Source: Anaspis maculata | Taxonomy: Eukaryota > Arthropoda > Insecta > Coleoptera > Scraptiidae | NCBI GenBank assembly: GCA_949128115.1 | Contig: OX421966.1 | Location: 58,153,416-58,217,415 of the forward strand | Direction: 5' to 3' | DNA length: 64,000 nucleotides | Shown: piece after piece, positions 8,801-18,574 of the stretch | Layout: each line of letters starts with the position of its first letter | Numbering within the stretch: the first letter of the stretch is position 1 | Translations under genes and position numbers: made by a program | The notes under the pieces: generated by a model | What the model saw: only the letters and a program-made list of their open reading frames with translations | Told to the model about the DNA's origin: nothing | The model's database searches: none

Positions 8801-11075
8801 TGGTGCTTGACTTCTTGATCACACTGTGATGTGGCAGGTAGAAGATTTCGTTGTGTGAATCTTTCGCACGGTCAATTTTGCTCATATGCCCCAATGATTC
8901 ATATTCGCTCATGAAATTCACGTAGTCTCCATATAGCTCAGAGTTGTTTTGCAACTTACGCTCAACCGCAAGAAATCGTTTGACAGCCCTTTCTTCAGAC
9001 TCGCCCAAATCTGGAAGATTGTTTCGAACGGGTAGCTTGACAGTGAAGCGTCCAGATTCGTCACGTGAGAAGTTTTCACTGAAATGCTTCTCGCACTCCA
9101 GCTCTTCGTTAGATAGGCAAGCTTGTACAGGAAACTCTTCCAGACGCCAAAACCGCTCGAGTTGTTCTTGGATGATTGAGTTCGACGTGAAGAAACAGTT
9201 GGAGACTTGTTGATTCGATTGTGGAGCAGTAATGGGACCAGACACGATCCAGCCTAGTTTCGTGTTGTGCAGTATTGGTTGATGATGTCCCAATTTAACT
9301 TGACCGATTGATAGAAGTTCGTAGAAAATGCATGCTCCTATAAGCAGATCAACCTGACCAGATTCATGAAACGTGGGATCTGCCAAGGTCAATCCACTCG
9401 GAATGTTCAGGTCTTCAATTAAGAATGAATGTTGAGGAATGTTTCCTGTAATGCTTGGCATAACAAAGCAGTCCAAAGATGTTTTGAATCTCGTTACGTT
9501 TGACGACACATCGATTTTTACCCTCTCATGAATTTTGAAAATGTTTTTACCAACGCCAGAGACTTCAAACTCAATTTTCGTTGTAGGTAATTTCAGTTTC
9601 TCGCACAAACTTCGCCGAATGAAGTTGCTTTCGCTGCCGGAATCTAGCAGCGCTCTGCATCGATGAAATTTACCATCACTGCCTTTGATGTCAACAAGAG
9701 CGGTAGAAAGAAGTGTCATGGAGTTTGAGCTGAGACTTCCCAAACTTTGGGATATGTTATTTTTGGGCTGATTGTTGCTGGACTGATTGTTATTGCTGAG
9801 CTGATTGGATTGATTGTTGTTGCTGGAGTGATTGTGATCGGGCTGATTTTGATTAGACTGATTGTTGTTGGAGTGGACTGTATTTTGATGAAAATGTAGC
9901 AAAGTATATTGTCGCGCATTGCAAGTTTTGCAAGAACTCTTTGATTTGCATTCTTTGACCGAATGGCTTGCGCTCAAGCAGTTTATGCACAGCTTGAGAT
10001 CCCTTGATATCGAAAAACGCTCATTTGGTGTTTTCTTCATGAATTCCGTGCAATGGAACGGAAGATGCATGTCACCCTTACAGAAGTGGCAAAGCTGATT
10101 TGATGCAAAGTGCGAAAACTTCTTGAATTTTGGGGTTAAGTTCGTTGAAGATTGATTCGGATTGTTTGATGCAGATGCCAGGGTCTCCAGAGCTTGGCAG
10201 TGCTCCTTTACGAAGTCGATTAATGATTTGTAAGTTGGTATCGCCGACGAACCGTGTTCCAACTCGAACCGTTTTCGAGTGACCGAATCTAACTTTTCTA
10301 GGAGCATGTCCATGACAAGAAAATCCCACTCGTCCACGTTATGATTCAACATTCGCAGAACAGCCAAGTTTTCCTCGAAAGTGTTGATTAATTTCCGCAG
10401 ATCCTTGACGTTCTCTGCAGCGAGTGGCTTGAAACCTTTCAGTAAATGCAAGTGATGCGTAGATTGCACCCTGGGGTTGGCGTAACGATTTAGAAGAGTG
10501 TCGTATGCTAGTTGATAATTATTCGCTGTGAACGGCATTGATTTGATGATTTGCAACGGCTCTTTTTCTAGCGATAACGAAAGATACTGGAATTTTTCAA
10601 TATCTGGTAGACTGGTGTTGTGAATCAAACTGTTGTACAGGTCTAAGAATGACTGCCAATCGGAGATGTTACCGCTAAAATTGCGTAAAGAAATTTTTGG
10701 AAGCCTCGCTTGCGATTGAGCTGACGGCATGTTACTGGCAACCGTCAATGTCGATGTGTTAGTTGTGTTGCCTACGTTCGCGACTTGTTCGGGTGGGAAA
10801 AGGTTTTCATACTTTATTATCGTTAACAAATATTCATTATCAATTCTTTTCCGAAGAACTTCCAACTGGGCGGTTTCTTCAGCACCGGTCGTGAAAGCGG
10901 CAACTTGAGTATGGAGGGCCTTGAATTCCTCATACAACGCCTCAAGACTGCGAAATGCAACTTTGAACATTGATTTTTCGACATCACCGGTAACCGTGTT
11001 GCCTCGTTCAAATATTTTGCTTATTCTGGTAGCAGAAAAGTCTCGAGCTTGAATTGTTTCCTTTTTGGAAGGCAT
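5895..11075 (-). CDS. BEL/Pao gag-pol polyprotein, 1,726 aa, intact
   Basis: Single frame. Order of domains by residue: a gag region resembling DUF1759 (about 125-300, starting LPKISLRNFSG); cysteine/histidine knuckles (329-342, CHFCKGDMHLPFHC, and 363-385); an Asn/Gln-rich low-complexity linker (about 400-445); an aspartic protease with the DSGSES active site (478-483); reverse transcriptase with YVDD (885-888); RNase H with AFSDASELAYG (Asp about 1061) and CDST (about 1134); an integrase zinc region (H...H...CVTC, about 1361-1401); the integrase core with GVDFAG, YSDN and GLWEAAV supplying D-D-E (about 1433, 1499, 1549); and a C-terminal tail of the DUF5641 type. Length and order are standard for BEL/Pao. 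The start ATG is the first in frame after the leader. No stops, frameshifts or lost catalytic residues are seen. It acts in the cytoplasmic particle and in nuclear integration. Confidence 0.97.
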   Translation of the reverse strand: MPSKKETIQARDFSATRISKIFERGNTVTGDVEKSMFKVAFRSLEALYEEFKALHTQVAAFTTGAEETAQLEVLRKRIDNEYLLTIIKYENLFPPEQVANVGNTTNTSTLTVASNMPSAQSQARLPKISLRNFSGNISDWQSFLDLYNSLIHNTSLPDIEKFQYLSLSLEKEPLQIIKSMPFTANNYQLAYDTLLNRYANPRVQSTHHLHLLKGFKPLAAENVKDLRKLINTFEENLAVLRMLNHNVDEWDFLVMDMLLEKLDSVTRKRFELEHGSSAIPTYKSLIDFVKEHCQALETLASASNNPNQSSTNLTPKFKKFSHFASNQLCHFCKGDMHLPFHCTEFMKKTPNERFSISRDLKLCINCLSASHSVKECKSKSSCKTCNARQYTLLHFHQNTVHSNNNQSNQNQPDHNHSSNNNQSNQLSNNNQSSNNQPKNNISQSLGSLSSNSMTLLSTALVDIKGSDGKFHRCRALLDSGSESNFIRRSLCEKLKLPTTKIEFEVSGVGKNIFKIHERVKIDVSSNVTRFKTSLDCFVMPSITGNIPQHSFLIEDLNIPSGLTLADPTFHESGQVDLLIGACIFYELLSIGQVKLGHHQPILHNTKLGWIVSGPITAPQSNQQVSNCFFTSNSIIQEQLERFWRLEEFPVQACLSNEELECEKHFSENFSRDESGRFTVKLPVRNNLPDLGESEERAVKRFLAVERKLQNNSELYGDYVNFMSEYESLGHMSKIDRAKDSHNEIFYLPHHSVIKKSSTTTKTRVVFDASAKTSTGLSLNDVLKVGPTVQSDLFSIIVRFRKHCVAMASDIEKMYRQVDVHPSQRDLQRIVWRSDPHDQLNHYKLNTLTYGTAPASFLSTRCLLQVANENQESFPLASQSIRQDFYVDDYISGCDNLQDAIKLRQEVESVLASAGFKLRKWVSNDSRLLEGVPRGDSFQYILTDDGNVKTLGVSWDLDKDDFFYSTNTSDKPCSKVTKRTILSLIAQVFDPLGLVGPVILRAKLIIQKLWQLKLDWDDPIPEDLLSTWMQLYNQFFAINLIRVPRRILIKDPVDVQVHAFSDASELAYGTSIYSRSQDDQGACLVRLICSKSRVAPLKTVSLPRLELCGAHLMAQFVDKVLRALDLKVSSVHYWCDSTITLHWIAREASCWKTFVSHRVSKIQALTKDGHWHHVSSADNPADIISRGTDPGQLAHSSLWWNGPSWLSGRKNNWPEFEAPVVVTDVPEAKTVSLVSTSSESDTIFHRFSTFSRLQRVTAYCFRFGSNLKNHNKTTGPLTVEELKAATLALLKLCQSQAFGPEKQALSKSKKLRGSLHTLNPMLDENQLIRVGGRLRKSQLPFESKHPIILPAKHPLTNLLIMHEHHKNLHAGPQAILSSIRQNYWPMNGRQTVRSVLRKCVTCFKANPTRYMPPMGELPASRITPSRVFSNCGVDFAGPLLVKDGKVRNRTVIKTYACIFVCFATKAVHIELVSDLSSDAFLNCLKRFVSRRGLCTHIYSDNATNFVGADNHLKRIAELARTEAVQDYAAMNSIQWHFIPARSPHFGGLWEAAVKSAKFHLKRISNNLTLTFEEMYTFLSQIEAVMNSRPLFQISDHPNDLEPLTPGHFLIGGPLTAVPQEYPPADVPSNRLARYAHLQRMTQHFWARWSADYLHHLQQSRCSKGAAIPDIRPDSLVVLREDTPPLCWPMGRIISVHPGQDGVVRVVSVKTRSGIVKRAVAKICMLPI

Positions 11076-11306
11076 GCTTATGAACTTAAGCTAGTACTAA
11101 AAGGAAAGACCTCACCGACTGGATGAAGTTAAAAAAGCTTTTTGTGTCTCCGGTTTGTGCCTCGGACAGTGTGAATTGTTGAGCCGATGTGAGCTTCTGA
11201 ACGTCTGTGGAACCTCCGGGTCCTGAAGATGCTGTGATACAACTCCAGGTGCTCGTCAGCGCCGCAAGACTGGTCGGTACCCTGGGGCCCACTGTTGTGG
11301 AGATGT

Positions 11307-11323
11307 GGCTCGATGGGACCAAA
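11307..11323 (-). promoter_or_regulatory. Primer-binding-site region of the BEL element
   Basis: Directly inside the 5' LTR the minus strand reads TTTGGTCCCATCGAGCC. The second BEL element in the window has the related ATTGGTCCTTCGAGCC in the same place, supporting a conserved tRNA primer site. I could not name the tRNA. Confidence 0.6.
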
Positions 11324-11324
11324 G

Positions 11325-11578
11325 TGATCGATGGCTTAGTGGAGAGTTGACAGTTTCGATGGTGATTTTGAATGAGGTGATAGAAGCGATGATGATGATG
11401 ATGATAGTTAACACGTTTGAACTTAAACAGCGTTTTATTTTGTAAAAACTTGAAAAACGATATTTTATGCACATGAACGTTACATTTTTATTTCGTAATG
11501 TCAAAATATTATGTCAATTCTATTGGCGCAAATGCGCGCTGTCACCTGTCAATGTCTAAAGCAGTGGCGTAACGGACA
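11325..11578 (-). repeat. 5' LTR of the complete BEL/Pao element
   Basis: 254-bp direct repeat identical to 5614-5867. On the minus strand it starts TGTCCGTTACGCC and ends CGATCA. It contains a short (GAT)n run. It carries the promoter and polyadenylation signals by family rule; I cannot pinpoint them. Confidence 0.95.
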
Positions 11579-11583
11579 AATAC

Positions 11584-12379
11584 CACCACATGATTCAATG
11601 TAAATCAACAATATCAACAACCAGGTCTCAACAGTTAAAGACGTATATTATTTTCATAAGATAACAAAGTAAGGAAAGATATCTTCTCTCACGAGATACC
11701 CTTCTCTCACCAGACACGACAATAAGAAAAACATCTGTTGTGTGCAGATCCCTTTCTCTCATAAGATTTAGGCATGGATACAGAAGATAGTTGATCAGTG
11801 TAATATGTAACATGGTAAACAGAAGTATGAAGAAATCATTAAAGCAATTCAACTCAGATGGAGAAGAATAACCCGACCAGGTACATCAAGTATGACAGTA
11901 TACCTCGGAGCTCTCAAACTCACGTCTCCTGTTCTACAGGTCATCGCTTTGTTGTCTCGCCAGATGCTGTCTCTCATTGTAGCTCGGTCGCAGGTCATCG
12001 GGATATCTTGTGGCGACATCGTTCTACTCTTTCGTCTCTCTCAAAACCCAAACAACAGTGACCCACACGCTACTTGTATTCCCTTTATCCCCTGAATGTG
12101 ATTACCCCGCTAATTGTTACAATAATTGACTTTCAAGTGACAGTAAACAAAGTAAGCTGATAAACTTATCTTCGAGCGTTCTGAAGGCACGGCAGCAGTA
12201 CTCTGGAAGTCTTCATCATCAGAATAGACTTGTATCTTCTCTTTTCTATGATCTGGAGCAGGAAATACCCAGTTTTTCTTGTGTTCTTCCCTTAGACATC
12301 TGCCGTCGCTTTTTACCCTTTTTTCCACTTTTTCGTTCCTTGACGACCGCCTCCCCCTTTTCAGGTGTATTACCAAAGC
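11584..12379. other. Non-coding stretch, no gene seen
   Basis: This is flanking DNA into which the BEL element inserted. Conflicting small frames are open but have no recognisable motif. The minus strand near 12280-12370 would encode a very basic Lys/Arg-rich peptide in one frame; it is not claimed as a gene. Confidence 0.45.
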
Positions 12380-12772
12380 TCACGATGATTTCAAATTTAA
12401 TTCTTTATAGGCTAAAGAGCCGGTCGATTTCGGCCTTCCGACACCACCTCTTCTAGCAAAGTTCCCGTGTTCCGCCCATTGCTTCTTCACAGACAGTACA
12501 GTCATTTTGTCGATACCAAACATCAAAGTGACCTTCCTAGAAAGACTTTCTTCCAGCTGTATAGCAATTTCATTTTTTCGTTCATGCTGAATCGAGGCAT
12601 TATTGACGGAAGCTTGATTGAGCTTTGTCACCTTGGCACTGACAGAAATGTTCAATTCACGCAGCCAAAATATAGCTGTATGAGTTAATTTTGTTATCAA
12701 TAGTACGTACAAAACGCTGCAAGTGACCGAAAGAAAACGGCTATGTTTCGCAAGCAAATTTGAAAATGTCAT
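12380..12772 (-). pseudogene. Possible transposase helix-turn-helix remnant
   Basis: 130-codon minus-strand frame. The part IQLEESLSRKVTLMFGIDKM, then TVLSVKKQWAEHGNF and ARRGGVGRPKST, has the look of a Tc1/mariner-type helix-turn-helix followed by a GRPK AT-hook-like motif. Nothing downstream supplies a DDE/D catalytic domain. The N-terminal part lies inside the left arm of the palindrome 12703-13196, and the other arm encodes a related beginning (MTFSNLLERHSRFL) in the opposite direction. I read it as a decayed fragment; it could also be chance. Confidence 0.3.
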
Positions 12773-13196
12773 TTTGACACCTAACCTAAACTTTACACTG
12801 CGATGTCATGTCGCCATCACAGAAAAGTCATTATAGCAGAACGGTCAATATTAATCGTGGAAAATAAAAGTCCCTAGGGATAACAAACATGTCGGCATTC
12901 TACTGGAGTCATGGCGATATACTAGCCCAGGCATTTTAGGCATGGACCTGTACATGACCTGGACTTATAATACCGTATATCGCCATGACTCCAGTAGAAT
13001 GCCGACATTATCGTTATCCCTAGGGACTTTCATTTTCCACAATTAATATTGACCGTTCTGCTACGATGACTTTTCTCTTATGGCGACATGACATCGCAGT
13101 ATAAAGTTTAGGTTAGGTGTCAAAATGACATTTTCAAATTTGCTTGAGAGGCATAGCCGTTTTCTCTTGGTCGCTTGCAGCGTTTTGTACGTACAT
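12703..13196. repeat. Palindrome, arms about 230 bp
   Basis: The left arm (12703-about 12933, TACGTACAAAACGCTGCAAG...) and the right arm (about 12968-13196) are inverted copies with roughly 90% identity. Both arms share CTACTGGAGTCATGGCGATA and TCCCTAGGGATAAC. The loop is about 35 bp. Both arms carry the same short ATG-starting frame, pointing outwards, so a gene start or promoter may have been duplicated head to head. Confidence 0.88.
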
Positions 13197-13199
13197 GTG

Positions 13200-14942
13200 T
13201 TCATAGGTTCCGGTAATTCAATAGAAAGGACGATGTTCCGTGTCTAAAATTGTTAACTGAAGTGTGTTGAATACACGGTGTGCTGTTGGGCACTAGGCCG
13301 TTTGGCTTTTTTGTTTATGTTCCCCAATGGCTGGCCGTTGTTTGTGTTTTTCTGTATTCTGTAACGAAATAGTAGAATTTCATTCAATAATTGATTGACG
13401 GCAATCTTACTTGTGAAAAGAAAACACTCTCAAGGCCCGAGCTGTGTGGTCCAGTAGGAAGTACCTAGCTGTGGTTTGTGTTGCCGAAATCATAGTGCTT
13501 GCGCGCCTTCTATACCGTGCATTTTCTCTCGCAGAACTACTGATAATAAGTTATGAAATCCACAGAATATTCTTATCAAACGGATTAGGGAGTTATAAAA
13601 CACACCAAATTCGAATTCGACACCACAAATCCGGAAACTTCCCACGTTGAAAAAAACGAAACTGTCAAAATGACGTTTCTGGTGCAGGGATCACGCCCTC
13701 TTTGGATCACGATTTCTGGTGCAAAACTGATAAATCGCAACCGTGATCCCTGATCGCAACTGCGTTGATTTTGAACTTTTGAAGCAACCTTCGATAAATT
13801 CGAAAGGCAGTGACTCTCAAACTTCATGACTGTTTCAACTTGCGAACTTGCAATGAGTTCTTCTGAACGAAATAAACCTGATGGCTACTTTCGAAGTAAA
13901 AAACATATTATTGTAAATTGAATCAGTTATTATAAAATAATATTATATCCATAACTATTTATAGTGCAAAATGTGCCGATGCAAGTTGCGGATTTTCTAT
14001 AATCTTTTAAGAACTTCTGTTATGATAACGATTATGGTAGCGCCCCTGTGGCGTCATTTGTTGTTTGGTCGGGTAGGGTGATCAGCAGTTTATTTTAAAT
14101 ACAGGTCCATGATTTTAGGTCAAAAATCGACAAAACCTAGAAATAATTCGCCCAAGGCTGAATTTTTGCACATTGACAGTTTGGACCTAGCACAACAACA
14201 TATCAAAATACCCAAACTTTCCCCTGTCCGCGTCTTTGATTTTCAGGTCCTCAGGTTCTTGAAGTTGCATCGCTGATCTGCGACTCAGGCCGTAGCATTA
14301 TTCTTGGACCGATCAAACTCAGGCTGGGCTTGAATTGAAGAGAAAAGACCAAACAATGATTTTCTGGTGCGAAAAACCCATTTCCGGTACGCGGCAAGCC
14401 GGCAGACCCGCGAAATTCAAAATGAACGCTGCTATTCGCGACGACTTCTTACAGAATTGGGAACGCACAATGTAACCTACCGTAAAGTCATCCTACCATA
14501 CATTCAGCACCCCACAAAAGACGCCTACCATACATGTTTACTACCGTATTGTTTGCTACCATACAAATACCGACCGTACAAATTCCGACTGCAACAGGAA
14601 CCTACTCTACAGACCCACCACACAAATACCCACCGTAAATAATTTCTACCATAAGCATGTCCTACCCTACATATTCCTACCGAACAAATTCCTATCATAC
14701 AAATCCCGACTCTCAGGCTAGTTCAGACCAGAACCAGCTTTCACAGCTCCGGCGTATTTCGGGTTCCACTACTACGGGAGAGATGGCGCAAGCAGTTCCC
14801 GTCGTGAGCCCGTGAGTCTACCGCTGTGAGGCTGTCGAATCATAATAGATTTTTTGTTGTCGATCAAAGTCGAAGAAATAATTGATAATTATGGTCTTTA
14901 TTTGTTTTCGTACAACTCGGGGGCAGACCACCTTGAAGATGA
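13200..14942. other. Unannotated stretch with a degenerate CCTACCATACAAAT repeat
   Basis: No gene is supported. Between about 14476 and 14710 there is a loose, degenerate repetition of a roughly 14-bp motif such as CCTACCATACAAAT or CCTACCGAACAAAT. Near 13676-13760 GATCACG-type motifs recur in both orientations. Nothing else is recognised. Confidence 0.5.
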
Positions 14943-14950
14943 GGCCTGAT

Positions 14951-16376
14951 CACGGATTTCTGAATATAGAGCTGGATAGCTAATCACAATATACCCCCAC
15001 CACAATTTTTGTCAAACGCGTGTTGGCCGCCATACTGTGCTAATTTTTAGTTAGCTACTTAATGCTTGTGGGTTGGCAAAGCTGCGAATAATTGTCATCC
15101 CTGAGTGTCACTTTGATTGCCAAATGTCACCCAAATGTCAATCTATTGTCATTTTTTGACGTTTTTCTTGTTTATCCGTTTCTTTGTGCGAAGTTTTCTC
15201 GGCGTTTTTCAGTGATTTGTTGAAGAAAAAGACTTGATGTCGTCCTGTTTTGTGCCTAGTTGCAAAAATAGCGACAAACAAAACAAAACCGGCATAACCT
15301 ATCATGTGTAAGTTCGATGTTTTTATCCGATTTTTCATTTATTACAAAAGAATTATTTCAGGTTTCCGAAACGATCAAAGTGGAGTGGCTCCAGGCCATC
15401 AGTAGGGATCAACAAACATTTATTCAGCAGCGTAACAATGAGAGCGTGTTTGTTCAGATCATTTCTTGATGAAGCCTTCGAGCGAATTGGATTGCTCAAG
15501 AAACTGAAACCCAATGTAATTCCTTCACTTGATTTGCCTACCCTGAGACCACGGTATACCTGAGACCCATTCCAGTAGCTTCAGAAAGCAGTCAAGCTAT
15601 CCAGGAAGCTCCAACAACCACAAGCCAAGTTATGCCGGAATCATGACCAGATCAAGCTATGCCGAAAGCATCAACAAGCCAAGCTATGTCGGAATTACTA
15701 TTAGGCACAAATAAACAATTATGTTATACTTCAATAATTGTTTTCATATTATTTTTGTGATATAAATCAGGTTCGTGTTTGTGTTGTTTTGTAGCGTTTT
15801 AAAATCACTAGAACCGATCCAGTTCGGCTCTAAAATCAGGGGATCCGATAGGTTCTCGAAAATCCTTGCCCAATCAGTGATAGCGATTTTCGAGCTGAAC
15901 TGGCTCCGTTCTGGCCAGTCGAAGACGCCATTAGTTTTTTGCTTGAGTTTCTACGTTTTGTCTTCGAAACAATTCATCAAATACCTTACGTTTCCAACAT
16001 GTATGTAGTTAACTATTCCGAAATAAAATGAGTTGCAATTTGTAATGAACAACATTAATGAAATCATAACCACTAACCAATAATTAAAAAATGAATAATA
16101 GGAAGATTCAAGAACCAAGAATCATTCTACGAAACAAAAGTACAAGCATCTTAGCTTTCTCCCTGTAGGACTCGTCCAGTTTCAGGTAATTATTATTTCA
16201 CAATTAATATTTGAAACAAATGTAAACACCAATGCACAAAAGACGGCGGTTTATATTTTGAATCCGATTTGTTGCCCGTCAGCCAATAACATTTTAGTAC
16301 AGTATGGCGGCCAGCTGGGTTCGGACAACACGCATGTGTTGTATTAGCTATCCAGCTCTATATTCAGAAATCCGTG
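14951..16376. mobile_element. Short P-superfamily transposon with THAP remnant
   Basis: Terminal inverted repeats of 34 bp match perfectly: CACGGATTTCTGAATATAGA is the first 20 bases, 14951-14984 against 16343-16376. The element is flanked by an exact 8-bp target duplication GGCCTGAT (14943-14950 and 16377-16384). A 14-bp subterminal inverted pair, GGCCGCCATACTGT (about 15025) and ACAGTATGGCGGCC (about 16299), echoes the internal repeats of P elements. The interior retains a THAP-type zinc finger start. At 1,426 bp, with no transposase core seen, it is non-autonomous. An 8-bp duplication, subterminal repeats and THAP together favour P over hAT. Confidence 0.9.
15237..15725 (+). pseudogene. 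THAP-domain (P transposase-type) gene remnant
   Basis: Exon 1 (15237-15307) starts MSSCFVPSCKNSD and ends at a donor GT|GTAAGT. A 54-bp intron ends in TTATTTCAG (15361). Exon 2 begins VFPKRSK. The C-x4-C pair, the HVFPK motif, a tryptophan segment (WLQAISRDQQ), CSDHF and the tail GLLKKLKPNVIPSLDLP are the successive hallmarks of a THAP zinc finger. They lie in different frames, so at least two frameshifts separate them. The frame around 15362-15550 ends without a DDE core. An AATAAA at 15709-15714 may be its polyadenylation signal. In P transposases the THAP module binds the transposon ends; here it cannot be made intact. Confidence 0.8.
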
Positions 16377-16384
16377 GGCCTGAT

Positions 16385-17442
16385 TCAAGTTTACCTAGTG
16401 GAAATAGTGGGGTGTGATCTCCTGAACTCCAGTAGCATGATTATTCATGTTCCGGAACGCTATGGCTATATTGTGCCGCCAAAATGGTTTGTGGGGCTGC
16501 TACAGCTGCCAGAGGGTGCTTCAAAGGTGTTATGTTGTGACACATTATTGGGGCCCCAACCTCTTCTTATTTCGAATAATTTTCGCTGCTGCAAGCTCGC
16601 GGACTCAGAATTTTATTAGAGGAGGCCGGAGCGAAATGACCGAATATCGATGGGTACCTATACTTATCCATCATTGGGGCTCGACAAAGCTTTCGCCGGC
16701 CCTGCCCCCTGCCACAGAAATGCCCTGATGATGCCCTGCTTTCTTGCTGGTATCATGGTATCGTAACGTTACCCAGAGGCACCTTGTGCGTGCGGTTTGA
16801 AAGCTCCAGTAGGCCCTATAATATGTGCGGTAAGCAAAAAAAAACAACGTATGTGAAGTTAGCTCCTGGGAGCCAGCTCCTCGGAGCTGGCGTCCTGAAG
16901 CTAGCTCCTAATTACAGCGGACCAAACAAATTTTGATTATGTTGTCAGAAATTTCGCTGGACATAACACCAGAAATAAGATGTCATCACTTACGACATGC
17001 TTACGACGACGCATGATGGGTGATCGATCACGCGAGAATTCCCCCATACTGGAGATTTCTTCTTTGAGAACAATTTTTCCCATATATTTCAAAATTGAAA
17101 ATTATGATATTTGCAACTTTTAAAATATACAGGGTGTCGCAGAAAAAACAATCCGTTCACACCAGTTCACGCTCGAGTTCACAGTTCACACACACCTCTA
17201 TAATTTACTCTTCCACACGGCGATTTTTGTCAAATTTGACGCCAAATTTGACGTTTAGTTTAGTTAACTGGGCGACAACCTATCAAGTGAGCAAGAATAT
17301 TTTTGCTAGATAAAATGGCGGCCGATGAGTTATCCCTCGGCGAGCGCTCTCGCTGATAGGTATGTGGCGTTCAGCCGTAGGCGGCTGAGAGCTTAGTAAG
17401 CGCTTTGTGCGGATGAACATAGCCATTGGTGACTTCCGTCGA
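16385..17442. other. Unannotated stretch upstream of the satellite
   Basis: No gene is supported. It holds a stem-loop GCCAGCTCC / GGAGCTGGC near 16871-16891, a TATACAGGGTGTCGCAG motif near 17128, and a short ATG frame AAAATGGCGGCCGATGAG (about 17313) that hits a stop after 13 codons. A missing 5' exon of the MULE-RING gene could have been expected here, but no FLYWCH pattern was found. Confidence 0.5.
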
Positions 17443-18556
17443 GCAAAGTTTGATGAGGGGGCACAAAAAACAACCCCAAAAAAAATCCTAAATTCCCAAC
17501 CCAATATTGAAAAATACATTTGAAAAGTTTCCCATCATACGAATTCTTTGAAAAACTCCCGGAACGTTTCAAACATGAGTGGCTTTCATTCAGCTAAGTT
17601 TGATGAGGGGGCACGAAGAAACAACCCCAAGAAAAAATAATTCGAAATTTCCCAACCCAATATTGAAAAATTCTTTTGAAAGGTTTCCCATCATACGAAT
17701 TTTCTGAAAAACTTTCAAAACGTGTCAAACATTGGTGGCTTCCATTCAGCAAAGTTTCATGAGGGGGCACGAAGAAACAACCCCAAGAAAAAATAATTCG
17801 AAATTTCCCAACCCAATATTGAAAAATTCTTTTGAAAGGTTTCCCATCATACGAATTTTCTGAAAAGCTCCCGGAACGTGTCAAACATGAGTGGCTTTCA
17901 TTCAGCTTAGTTTGATGAGGGGGCACGAGGAAACAACCCCAAGAAAAAATAATTCGAAATTTCCCAACCCAATATTGAAAAATTCTTTTGAAAAGTTTCC
18001 CATCATACGAATTTTCTGAAAAACTCTCAAAACGTGTCAAACATTGGTGGCTTTCATTCAGCAAAGTTTGATGAGGGGGCACGAAGAAACAACCCCAAGA
18101 AAAAATAATTCGAAATTTCCCAACCCAATATTAAAAAATTCTTTTGAAAGGTTTCCCATCATACGAATTTCCTGAAAAACTTTCACAACGTGTCAAACAT
18201 TGGTGGCTTTCATTCAGCAAAGTTTGATGAGGGGGCACAAAGAAACAACTCCAAGAAAAAATAATTTGAAATTTCCCAACCCAATATTGAAAAATTCTTT
18301 TGAAAGGTTTCCCAAAACACGAATTTTCTAAAAAACTCCCGGAACGTGTCAAACATTGATGGCTTCCATTCAGCCTAGTGAATTGAGGGGGCACGAAAAA
18401 AGAATAAAAAAAAATCTAAATTTCCCAATCCAATATTGAAAAAAATTGTTGAAAGGTTTCCCATTATACGAATTTTCTGAACAACTCCCGGAACGTGTCA
18501 AACATTGGTGGCTTCCATTCAGCAAAGTTTAATGAGGGGACACGAAAAAAGAACCA
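17443..18556 (-). repeat. 156-bp satellite, first array (about 8 units)
   Basis: Units of about 156 bp recur, marked by GGGGGCAC at about 17457, 17610, 17766, 17924, 18076, 18233, 18389 and 18538. Each contains TTTCCCAACCCAATATTGAA, CCCATCATACGAATTTTCTG and GTGTCAAACAT. 156 is a multiple of three, so a minus-strand frame stays open across units (52 residues each); I treat that as a by-product, not a gene. The array meets the opposite-orientation array at about 18557-18575. Confidence 0.95.
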
Positions 18557-18574
18557 GAAAAAAAAATTTGTTGG

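Larger units (their letters stand above)
5614..11578 (-). mobile_element. Complete BEL/Pao LTR retrotransposon
   Basis: Full-length element of 5,965 bp read on the minus strand. It has two 254-bp LTRs that look identical base for base, TG...CA ends, and a perfect 5-bp target duplication AATAC (5609-5613 and 11579-11583). The interior holds one uninterrupted gag-pol frame. A primer-binding-site region lies next to the 5' LTR and a purine-rich tract (AAGGGCGGCGG on the minus strand) next to the 3' LTR. Identical LTRs and intact catalytic motifs mean a very recent insertion that may still be capable of moving. No env-like ORF is seen: the frame ends only 27 bp from the 3' LTR. Confidence 0.97.

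Noticed and set aside
17594..18082. 162-codon repetitive protein on the minus strand
   Set aside because: It is the satellite monomer translated repeatedly; a 156-bp period keeps any stop-free frame open by arithmetic.
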